A stretch of DNA of 64,000 nt from Paracentrotus lividus (taxonomy: Eukaryota; Echinodermata; Echinoidea; Camarodonta; Echinidae). The translations under genes were made by a program, and so were the position numbers. The notes beneath the pieces are model-generated. The model worked only from the letters and a program-made list of their open reading frames with translations. It was not told where the DNA came from and ran no database searches. Positions 12,901-25,100 of the stretch are shown here, in pieces. Position 1 is the first letter of the stretch. The number at the start of each line of letters is the position of its first letter. The DNA lies in assembly GCA_940671915.1 (NCBI GenBank), contig CALNVZ010003430.1, positions 22,498,981 to 22,562,980 on the forward strand. Direction: 5' to 3'.

Positions 12901-15900
12901 TTCAGGAGACCGAAATGAACCATGGTGACTAATGCATTATAATTAATCGCCTTCCCTTTGTAGCTGTAGGGCCCTTATTTTTGGGGGTAAATTTGGACAT
13001 TTTATATCACTTGACTAAGTACATGTATTGTACCTAGAAAACAGAAAAAGTGATTTTCACCAGAACTTGAGATACTTTTTTACAATGTACATTTACTTAT
13101 TTAACAACGACTACATGTACATGTGCTGTTTAGTCCTCTGTCAAACAATGTAGGCTACATGTGTCACTATTTTTAAGTCTAATACAGCCACTATAATACA
13201 CTGTAAATTGGTTCTGTAAAGTGAGCTCTCATTGTATGCAAGTGGTTATTGAGTTGTATTAATTTAATTGGAACCAATCCAGAATTCTGACAATCAAAGC
13301 ATGAATCACAGCTAGGCTAATTGGTAGTCAGACTGCATGTGGCTATTGGACTGCAATTGATTCAGCATTTGATATTTCACATTTTGTTATGATGCATGTA
13401 GTTGCACAATATGCTTGTAGAGTAGATCCTGGTGCATTTCCTTGTATTGTTTTATTTGATGAAGGTGCTCATTGTAAAGCACTACTTAAGAAAATAATTG
13501 TGATTTATGTTTCCATTATAAACATATTGACATTAAAAAAATAAATGACGGGATAGGGGCGTGTCCAAAATGTATTTCAAAATCTACAATAATGTAATTT
13601 AATACCAGTATTAGACAAGGTTAAAATATATATAAATAACTACAGTGTATAAAATAAAGGAATATGTAAGTTGGTTGAGAGATAACGTTCATTATATTCC
13701 ACGTACTAAGAATGTTGCAACAGGATTGGTCAAAAGGCAATCATGTGATAAATTTTAGTATTCCCATCATCAATCATCACTCGTAGTGATGGTACTTTTG
13801 AGTTTCGCTGATCACTTCGGTGCCCCATAGAGCATGTAGAGCTGTAACGCGTCATCAATTATTTTTAGGATGCGCGAAAAAAGGTGCGTTGTCACCCGGG
13901 TTTTTTGTACTATCGTTTTTTCCATCACATGCAGCGACAGATAAATTCCTCTGTGACGTAACAATTCCTTTTTTAATTTCTTTGTTACGGGTTGTTTTAC
14001 GATCAGGGTACACCATCAAAAAATGGCCTTCTGTGCACCATAAAAAGAAATAGAGGTACTGTAATTTCAAATCTACGATGGCAAGCTATTGGGCACTTTT
14101 AGAGCAACCTACAAAACAAAAATAAATTATTGAAATACACATTTACTTTTAAAAATTGATCATTATATGACATTTTAGGCCAAAATTACTGTCTCATTTT
14201 ATTTTTTCTGATTTTGACCCTGTGCATTTTGATTATTCGCGCAAGATATATTGCGCGCACTTTAATTGTACATGTTTGTTTTACAAGCGCAGGCATCGAT
14301 GACTTGAGTGGATTTTTCGTTTTATGGATCTCTAGGAAATCATTTATTTTTAATCAAAATATTGGTTTTCCCCAAGCTCTTAAAATGTTTCCGATGTGGA
14401 ATATAAAGCAAATAATCACCTCTTGATCCAAATGACGAGGCAAACTATCACTTCCATGGCAAGCTGGATGTACACGCTATCTCTCCTCAGCTTTGCTTCG
14501 GAGAAGAAAGCTTATCCAGTTTGCCTGAGAAGTGACACTCTTGTCATAATTTGTATAAACGGTGATTATTTGCTTACGTTATTGTCAACTCTCTGCCTGC
14601 TCCTATATGAAAAGGAGAATCTCACAAAATTCAAATGATCAAGATATTATGATGTAAATTGTTGCTCCGCGTATCCATTGTTAAAAGCTGTTGCGCTATT
14701 ATGACATAATTGTTGCTCTGCGTATCCATTGTTATAAGCTGTTGCGCGCAGCATTTTACTGGCATCGCAGAGTGCAATTTTGTAACAATAATGTACTCCT
14801 TTTCTCCATTTGTACGGATAATGTAGAATACATAGGACATACATTATGCAAACAATATTGAACGCCGACCAGCAAACATATGAAAGAGTACCAATACCTG
14901 GGTACTTGGTTTTGATGTATAAAAAAAGTGACCTCTATGTGTAATAATGTTCATTATTGTTTATTGTTCTCTATTCAGACAGATGACTGGATTGACCATG
15001 CCCAATCTGCCACTCATCAAAACTGATGCAGAGCCTGGTAAGAATTGAAACATTACAAGTACAGAATTTGAGGAACAAGATCTTAATGCCATAAATAAAT
15101 GAAACTGCCTAGATGATATAGGAAGATGCATACTTGCCAACTGTCCCTATTTAGTAGGGACAGTCCCTATTTTTGGGGAAAAGAAGGAGCAATTATCACC
15201 ATTTACAACCCTTTGTCCCTATTTTTTGAAAAATCTGTGCACAGTAATCTATAGGAAATACAGAAATGTCCCTATTTTTAAAATTTGTATTCCCACTTTG
15301 TCCCTACATGTATATTAGGATTCACAATGTTGGCAGGTATGAAGATGTTGTCTACCAAATGGGTTTATATCCTCTTGGTCTAACAACAGTTTGCCAAATT
15401 ATCTGTGCCTCTAATGCCCAATGGGGGAAACGAAAATGGACAAAACCTATTTGGTCTTCTAACAATTTGGTCTAATTTCCCCTTGGTCTTAACTGGGTCT
15501 ACAAAATGTCTACAAAATATGGCCTTACTGCCAATTTGTCCATTAGCCAAATTAATTGCATTTTTGTCTACCTCTCAAATGAATATTTGGTCTATTACCA
15601 GTTTGTTACTGGAATTGACCAAGCTGTGTTAGACCAAATGGATATTAGACAAAATGAGAATTAGATGAAATAGGAATTAAGACAGAATGGTAAATAGGCG
15701 AAGTGGCAATTAGACGAACTGGTTGCAGACGAAATGGAATTACACCATGTGTGGGATGGGAATGAACGGGCATTGGTCAAAGCAGGTTTAGACCAGTTGG
15801 CAATGTACCACTAATACCTACATGTACATGTCAATGTGTACCTGAAAATACACAATGGTAATTACTATTCTGTTTTTAATATAACTTTCAGTTGTTAATT

Positions 15901-16097
15901 CTCTTTTTGAAATGACTTTCAGTTTCTTTTTTCTACACTAGAATACAAGGAACTATTGTCTACTCGTTTACTTTTAATTAGCATTTAAAGTGAGGTGGTT
16001 TTTTTTGTTTTGTATTAAGCTCTTAAAGGTTGAACAATTATCCTACGATAATAGGGTGCTTCTCATGATGAATAGGAAGAGAGTTGCGAGTGAAGAG

Positions 16098-16186
<89 letters not shown>

Positions 16187-19100
16187 AAGGACTGGATATT
16201 TTCCATTGAGTGTTTTTCAAGTAGATATTCAGTCTGTCTCAATTTCAATCCATTGTATGCTGTATTGCTATCATTAATCACTAATTCTATTGTGATTAAA
16301 AGAAATGTTTTCTTTCATTGAACAATTCAAGCATACCAGAAATTATATAGTCATGAGAGCCATATGTGTTGTGAAGAAAACCATTTAATATGATCAAATA
16401 AAGAAAAAACTTAAGTTCCCCTTTAACTGTACTATCAGTCTCCATAGTGATACATGTACATATATATGTACTAAATTCTTCTTATAAAGTTTTACTATTC
16501 TACACAATGATATATATACAAAAATATTTGTATATTAGCATACTGTTTTGATTTTAATTTTCTTCATGACTATTTCAGTTTACTGGCCGATAGTCCGAGA
16601 TCAGCTGACCCCGCATGAGATCCAGCGGTATAGCGCCCTGAAGCATATCACAACAGATGCAGGGCGGGGCAGGGCGTGGCTTCGAAGCACCCTTAATGAG
16701 CACTCGCTAGAGAGATACATGTATATGATACTCAGTGGAACAGAACTCCTCAAGTATGTACTCTTACGATTACATGTATTTATATTTTAATTGAGAAATC
16801 TGTTAACTTCAATTAAAATAACAATTTTGATATTTTATTTTTCAACTTCACTTTCAATTTCATTTTCATTTTAATTCTCAATTTGAATATTATTTTCTGG
16901 AATAGATCAGCTAATAATTGGTTGCCAATTTTAAACAATCATTCTGATTGGTTGAGAGTGAGAATTATGCATTGAAGAGCATGCAATAAAGATCCTGATA
17001 GATTTAGTTTCCATTGACTGTTAATATTTATGAAAAAGGGCACAGGTCTAGGATCTATTCTCTATGCCATTACTATTCTCTCTTATTACCATGTTATTCA
17101 GGCAGTACTATGAGCCCTGGTCCTTGCTAGATCAAGAGAAATCTACAAATTTAAATGTCTGTCATCTTTGCCATTAATATTTCGTTCTTATTACCATGTT
17201 TTTCAGGTAGTACTACAAGCCCTGGTTGTTAAATGAAATCAAAAGAGATCTACCTTTATACACGTAGGTGTAGGTCTAGGATCTATAATTTTTGTTGTAA
17301 AACTATTCTCTCTTTCTTATTACCATGTTATTCAGGTAGTACTATGAACCCTGGTCCTTCCTGTTGGACGAAGAGAGATCTACAATGTTACCTACCATGG
17401 CTAGAGGTCTTGGATCTATTCTCTTTGCTATTAATATTCTCTCTATCGTACCATGTTATTCAGGCAGTTACTATGAACCCTGGTCCTTCTTGTTGGACGA
17501 AGAGAGATCTACAATGTTACCTACCATGGCTAGAGGTCTTGGATCTATTCTCTTTGCTATTAATATTCTCTCTCTTTCTTATTACCATGTTATTCAGGCA
17601 GTACTATGAACCTTGGTCCTTTTTGTTAGACGAAGAGAGATCTACAATGTTACCTACCATGGCTAGAGGTCTTGGATCTATTCACTTTGCTATTGATATT
17701 CTCTCTATCGTACCATGTTATTCAGGCAGTACTATGAACCTTGGTCCTTCTTGTTGGACGAAGAGAGATCTACAATGTTACCTACCATGGCTAGAGGTCT
17801 TGGATCTATTCTCTTTGCTATTAATATCGACAATCCAGAACTCAACGGTACTAAACAGGTAGGATAGTAATCATAATGATCATTTAGAATTTTATAAAGT
17901 GCCTTTTCATTAGATATAATTATCAGGTCGAATAACAAGATCATTACGATTTTTAATCATCATCCCCACTCATTTATGTCCTTTGTTTTTGTTTTATTTT
18001 GGTGCTTTTTTTTTTATCCTTCTATTTATTTTCAATTGTGTATATTTGATTTATTTATATGTATTTGATATGTATGTATGTATGTATCATCATTTGTAAT
18101 GATGCATTTTGTTTGTTTTTAATATTGAGCGAAATTAATGAATAGATCTTGAATCTTGAATGCATATAGATCTATTCCTTTCGTAAATTCATATAATTTG
18201 TAAAAAAATTGTATGTGTTACGAAGCGTTGGAATAGATTTTACAGAAACCTGTTCTGAGTCAGACTTCACATACATGTACGCAGAGGATTGGTCTTTGAA
18301 ATAAATAAGAGGGCGATAGTGATAAATTAAAATGTTTTGACACTTTCCCACATACAATGTATTTCTACAGAGAAAATTTTCAAGGTACACTGTAGAATTA
18401 GTTATTGAGCATTACCCATGATACAAAATGCATTCTCATTTGTTAAATGGAAAATTAAAATATACAGTATATGAAATGATAAGTTTTCCTTATGTTTGCA
18501 CAATATACGATGCATACCATACTTCTGCATTATTTCATCAGTTATCATGGTTCAATTTCTTAATGTTTTATATTGTTACATTTTTTTTTTCAATCGAGAA
18601 ATAAGCAATAAAGAATTTCAAAAAGTTCTGCATGGTAGGAAATGAAACTTTCTTTTATTCCATTTTTTGAAAGACAAGGTGTTAGGATAAGAATAACAGC
18701 TTCCGTACATGTACATGCACATTAATAGCAGTTGGACTTTGGATTTATTTGTAAATCTCTTCATAAAGTACAGACTGTCAGTTCGTCCAAAATAATATTT
18801 GAAAAGTGTCAATTTATTGCTTATCACGAGAACAGGATACTTTGAGGGGGTTATAAAATGATTTTCTGTCGCTATTATTGTCATTGCTCGTTATAAATGT
18901 CATCATTATGGGTATATGGCACGTTGGTAAAGAGAGTGTGCTTAAAAGATAAATAAATAAAAATGAATGAGTAAAGAAACTTTGTACATCAAGTAATAGG
19001 GTTTGTGACTAATGCATCAAGTGATAAAGCAGAAATGCGCCTGTTGTTAATGATCCAATAAAGATCATAAGAATAGAACTGTGTTTTCAAAGATTATGAA

Positions 19101-22100
19101 CATACAATGTACATGTACATTGTACGTAAATGTGGGAAGAATAATTGAGCGGAATTTCTATGATGTACACAATACATGCAGCATCATGTTTCTGTCAATT
19201 TGGATATATGTAATATTAATGCTGTGCCAAATAGTAATGAGAGTTTTATAACTTTTTATAACTCTCATAATATAACTTTAAACCATATCAGTATTCTCAA
19301 CACATACATGATAGGCATATTCATTATTTCATAGGGAAGGGAAAATGAAACAAACACATGTCTGATAATTCTATTTGATTAATGGGTTAAAAGATTGTCT
19401 GCTACATAAGTGCAAGTAATTAGATACCATATTCATTTGATAATTCATATTGTAAATTATTGTTAATTGCACAAGAGGTTCTTCACATGATTTTATAGTA
19501 CTTAGTCTCCAATTTCAACATACTATTTTAAATGTTCTTCCTTGTTATGAATCTTAAATAAATAAAAAATAAATAAATATAAAAAAATTTATAAAAAATC
19601 ACTGTTTCTTCTCAGACCAACTTTCTAAAAATTAAGGTTCAATAATTACCTGTTCCCTTCAAAATGAACAAAGATCAGGTTTGCTAAATAACAACTTTAT
19701 CATGTTTATATGTTTTGGGCGATTCCATACGTGTCGTACGGGACATTTAGAGAACATTTGACAGCTTTTCGACAATAAAAAACAAAAAATATTCCCATAA
19801 CTGTGGTCATTCTCAAGTACTACCAGAATGGTAAAAGAACCAAGACTTGATTTGACTTGAATACAAATAGTATAAACTAGAGATTGAAAATAGTAATGTG
19901 TCGTACGGGACACAGAAAAGTGGCTTTTTTGGAAGCCTTAAGTTTGTATTCAAAAGTCTGTGAGTTGCACAGGAAATTTAAATCAAAACTGAACTAAATT
20001 GATCTCAGTTACCAAAGAACGAAATATAAAAACATTTTGCAAAATAAGCATTAACAAATAAATAAAGCAAATTATAGTTTCAAGAACATTGTGGCGTACG
20101 GGACATGCAAAAATGGTCGTACGGACATCTCTGAATGAGGCTATACTTTCTTAATTTTTGTCTTGATTACTTCTTAAATCAATTAATTTTGTCTGATAAA
20201 ATGATAATCCTATGAAACTAAAGGCAGTTATCAGTTAGAAAGCACTATTCTTGAATAGTTCTGTCATATATCATGAATAATATACATGTAAGTGTGTCGT
20301 ACGGGACACTATTGATGTGTCATACGGGCCAGCCTGTATAAAATTGGACTTTATGTCAATAAAAACGAGCATTACCCCCAAATTTCTCTTTTGTATCCGC
20401 AACAAGGCATCAGGACAATCAGTGACGTATCGGGGGGGGGGGGGGCAGGTTGCCACGGGGGCACTTTAAAGGCGCAAAATATGAAAAGGAATAAAAGGAA
20501 GGGGAAATAAGGAAGGGATGCATACATAAACTTGAAAAAGTGGGAATGGCAATGACAAGTGATGATGATACCAATATTATTGTTATTATTATTAACTTGT
20601 CACTTGCACTGTTTTTCTGCAATTTATGCAAATTGCCCTTTTTGCCCAAAACAAGATCTACTGAATACCTTACACACAAATTACTCTTTCTTTTTTTTTT
20701 TTTTGCACAAATGTTCTCCAAACATACTGTATTGTCTGAGGAATGTATGGATTTGAATTCAAAAAATTCTTATTTTTTTGATGAATTTTTTCTTTGTATT
20801 TATGTTTTTAGCTAATATTATATATTCATGACATTATTACCACAAAACTAAAGCTTAATTTAAAATTCTAATCCATGCATTCCCCAGAGACATATTTCGC
20901 CAAAGAAGTATGCAAAAGTGTAACGAGTAACAGACAATCGATTCTTGAGATGTTTTTTTGCAAAAAAGGGCTAATTGCACAAATTATGCTAATTAGGCAT
21001 TTTGGTGATTTTTCTTGTCGTCCATAGGATTCCTTGATATATAACCTCTGTACTAATATATGGTTTTGGTAGTTATTTCATTTTCATTCTTCAGAAAGGA
21101 CAAGATGTAACAATTGCCTATAACCCCCCCCCCCCCCATAGGCTGATATAGATAATTGAAAAAATATGAATAATATAAATTATAAAAATTAAAAATAAAA
21201 AAAGTTGCAAGAATCCAGTCACTTCATATACAGTCCAATATCTCTTAAGACGCATTATATTGTCTATCATAATCCATAAATATAAAAGAAAGTACTAAAG
21301 TTCCTGCCCATTCCAGAAAATGTTTTTTTCTTTCTTTTCTCTTTGGAGAAAAAAGTTCTACTGTATTACTGTATTTCATGAACCAACTTGAAATAAGGGT
21401 GGACTTTCCAAAATATATCAATAACAGAAAAGGGGTGGTATGAAAAAAAGGTAAACATCAAATTAGCACCCTGTGTCTAAAAGCTTTGACCAGTGAAAAT
21501 CACCAGTACAGCTGAAGGCCTCACAATGGAATACATGTATTGAAGTCAGTTAAAATGTGGGAATCACATATTCATGTTCACTAGAGATAAACAAAAGCCT
21601 ATTCAATTTCAATTAACGTCACTTCAATGTGTTTCAATTCAAATAGACCTAATTATAGAGTTGTGGACTTGTAGTAATCAAAACACCCCAATGAAATGCA
21701 ATATATATGGTGGGCTACGGGACATGTCCCGACGACACATTGTGTGTCGTACGGGACAATTTAAAATGCCATTTATTGAAAAACGAAGGGCGATTTTATA
21801 TCCTAATAGGATCAATTGATTACCCATGGGTAAAAAGATAGAGAAACTGAAATAGCAAGATTGCAACATAAAAATCAAAAGTGCGGTCAAAACTTTTGCA
21901 TTTCCATGTGTCTCGACGGACATGCCAAAAACAGGTTCGGAATAATCATTATTCACCCATTAAGCATCATAAAAAATGTTTTAAAAAATTTGGAGCCATC
22001 CATGATACATTAACCACTGACTTGTACTACTTTTTAATATATCTTGGCCTTTCTATAGTGGTTTGAAGCAGTTTTTGTTTCGACCTGTTAATCAGTAAGA

Positions 22101-25100
22101 TTTATAAAATTGAAAATTGCACCGTTTTCCCCAAAAATATCCATTCCGACTTCACTTTGGAAAAAAAAATTGTATATTTCCATGAAGTTTAGGTATCAGA
22201 GTAAAATATTACACTACTTATGATTAGTTGAAAGAATATTTTGATATTGGCATTTTTTCAAGTTCTAGTGTGGAATCGCCCTTTTGGGGATTCCTCAGAT
22301 TTTTAATAGCATTAAACGGCATGTTTGTGAATCAGGCAGAAATGATGAATATTTGGCAGAGCATTGTGAAAGTGAAATTCTGTTTAAATGGTTTCTTTCT
22401 GTGCTGACTTTCTGCCAAGCATGGCCATCTTGTTTGGAAATTCATTGGACAACTACTCAGCATTTTGGCTTCCTTCCCACTAGTGGTTACTTCCTATTCA
22501 GGCAAAATTTCTCAGAACTCTTGTTTTGGTCACTCTTTTCTTAGAAATAATGTTTTCTTTAAATACCCTATACATGTACATCTGTCTTACTGTCTTATTG
22601 TCCCTTTCCTCTGTCTATCTGTCTCAACAGTCAGTCCAGTGCCCTGTAACTTAAAGAGTTACACATGTACAATCAATTGCAAATCGATAGCAACCAATCA
22701 GGATCCTTGTTGCATAAAATTCTTGCATAAAAGTCTCATTATGAACCAATCAGATTGGTTGTTTCAAATTTGCAATTCATCATAACCCTTTATGTTACAG
22801 GGCACAGAGCTGTCAAATATTCTTTGAATTTTTATTTCATGGAAATTTGAGACCAGTGTAGAAAGGTTCATACAAACTACTAATTTCCAAATATCAATTT
22901 ATTTGTTCTATTGTATTCTGTTTAAGATACTCATTTTCAGCTAGCTTTACAATGTAATAGGGTAAATGTTTTAATGAAAGTTGGCAGCTCTCAGTTATAT
23001 TTATTATTGCTGTTATATGCCCTCCATGTCTCTTTCTCTTTCATACTGTATCCATTTGATACACTTGTGTGTAGACATCAATGATCTTTATCTCTAGTAC
23101 TTCTTGGCAAAGTTGTAAAGCAAATATTGTGTATTGTAGTGTAAACATTAGACATTCACACCCCTTATGAACATGTTACCAGACAGTTATAATGTACTTT
23201 GTATCTTCCTCAGTATATGAATGGGATTATTAAGTCAGATTGTTTTCATATTTGTGAATTAGAACTCTGTTCCAATTTCATGTACATGTAATGGTCAGAA
23301 TTCATAGAAAATATTGATACAATGTACATGTAAATTTGCATTTATAGTTGCATACAATGTGTTTTGATGATAAAGAAGTGAAAGAACCTATTGTTTCATA
23401 GTATAATCATATTTTAAAATCAGACAAAATTGGGGATTACAATAAAATTCCCACAATTCACGAATAATAGTAAAAAAAAAAAAAATCACTTGTTACTAAT
23501 GACTCATTAATTCTTGCCCCATTAGCAATCAGCGTTTGAATCTCTGTCATCATTCATCCAAGCACCCGAGACCGTCCAAGCTGATCACATACGAGACCAG
23601 GACCCAGAACCTGTCATACTCGCCACCGCTGCAACACAAGGTCTGTTATACTAGACTAGCCATTCCTCTTATTACACTATGCTAGAACCCCCCCCCCCTC
23701 CATTTGTCAGTTGGAAAGGTTTGTACCTTGTACTTTCATTCTGCATAATTATTAAACTGTAGGTATTTGACAGCATGCCAACTGATAGCAAATTTGTTAA
23801 AAGTGAACAACATGTGCTAGTTTCCAATCGTTTCCATTGACGTAGGTTGCTATTTGATCATGTCTTTCCTGCTTGTAGTTATACCACCGATTTTGCTTGC
23901 TGGGCAAGGTTACATAACAACTTCATTTGAAATTAGATTTGAATTATAACACCATACTTGAAGCCCCTCCCCCTCCCAATCACCTTCTTTTTTTTTATTT
24001 CCTGAATTATCTTTTATACTTTGACATTGGCAAATATACATGTAGATTAATATTTTTATGGTCCAAGTCGGTACATATCAAAAAACTTATTACGAGACAG
24101 TCTGTCACGATTTCACTGTCATATCCTACTATTATGAAGATTATACAGGTCAATAGTAATGGCCCAATTTTCAGTCCAATGAGATCAAATGGTGTCAGTA
24201 TGTAAATCAAAGTCCAATCATAATGAAGCAAAGTTTGTTCTAAATTATTTTGATAACTGAATAAACTTTGACCACTGTGGAATGCTGAATTTGCATTATG
24301 CAGGGCTCCATATTAATTTTTATTTCTCACAGGGGTCTACACAGAAGTATCATCTAGTATCTGTGTGCATAGAGACCATTCTTAATTTTGTTTATATCTT
24401 TAAGATTTGTAGGGCCTATACATGTTTTGTAGGTCTCTTGTCAGTGTCGAGCCCATGTGTTACAATTTGATTACATGTATGTTAGAGATTGTGTGTATGA
24501 GATAGTACTGTTAATTGGTTTTCAGTGGGAGTGCTATAAGGAATGTGAGTGAGAATGTATAGCAGAAAACAGTATATTTATTTTAAATTTGTTTTATTTT
24601 GCCTTTTTTGATTAATTTTTGTCTACGTGTATTTCCATGTTGCAACTGTCACATTGGCATAAAGTATCAAATATTCTGGATGTTTAATTCCTAGGCTTTA
24701 CTGTAACGTATGTTTAGATTTTAAGAATATAATTCGATTGAGGTGATATTGTCAATTTCTCATGTTCATTGTTTACTTTGTAAATGAATATTGTAGATTG
24801 AACTGTTTCTTTGTATTATTTACTATCTGCAGGTCACAAGGAGAAGAAGAAGAAGAAAGGAAAGAAGAAAGGTTCAGTATCCATAGTCTCATTCAATGAC
24901 AACCAAGGTTCATCAGTACTAGTAGGCTCACCATCAACTAAAACCAACCTGATAAATACTGGGCGTAACGAGTCAGTCGAATCACATGACAGTTTACAAG
25001 AGTTAAACACCAGTCCTGATATAGGACGGTTCTCAGCTTTAGGTGAAAGCTCTAATGTTGGGAGCCCTTCCGTTTCTGGTGCTATTGTAGTTAGTCAAAG

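Larger units (their letters stand above)
9923..17858 (+). other. SNX29: SNX29 RUN-domain exons 1-4 and their introns
   Basis: The four exons encode residues 1-190, which align by eye with the vertebrate SNX29 RUN domain. Exon 1 carries ADSRVSCLCAQYEAVLHHGL, exon 3 YWPIVRDQLTPHEIQRY, and exon 4 SFLLDEERSTMLPTMARGL then FAINIDNPELNG. RUN domains act as effector surfaces for small GTPases of the Rap/Rab/Arl type; the partner here is unknown. Intron 1 (10133-14978) holds a 272 bp MITE at 10884-11155, a 52 bp direct repeat near 14660-14755 and otherwise unremarkable AT-rich DNA. Intron 2 holds two repeat blocks (15132-15337 and 15345-15790) and a GA microsatellite. Confidence 0.85.
17859..23525. 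other. SNX29 intron 4, repeat-bearing
   Basis: No exon-like block with domain similarity was found in this 5.7 kb intron. It contains a 2.57 kb inverted-ended element (19717-22281), a 167 bp MITE (22639-22805) and AT-rich DNA with many ACATGTAC palindromes. Poly-C or poly-G runs near 20430 and 21123 mark further short repeats. Confidence 0.6.

Noticed and set aside
16038-16281. Frames encoding poly-Arg/Glu or poly-Leu/Ser
   Set aside because: They arise only from the GA microsatellite.
17233-17862. A 209-codon open frame across the exon array
   Set aside because: It is the wrong phase of the tandem SNX29 exon copies; its repeated peptide (TMNPGPSCWTKRDLQCYLPW) is an out-of-frame reading.
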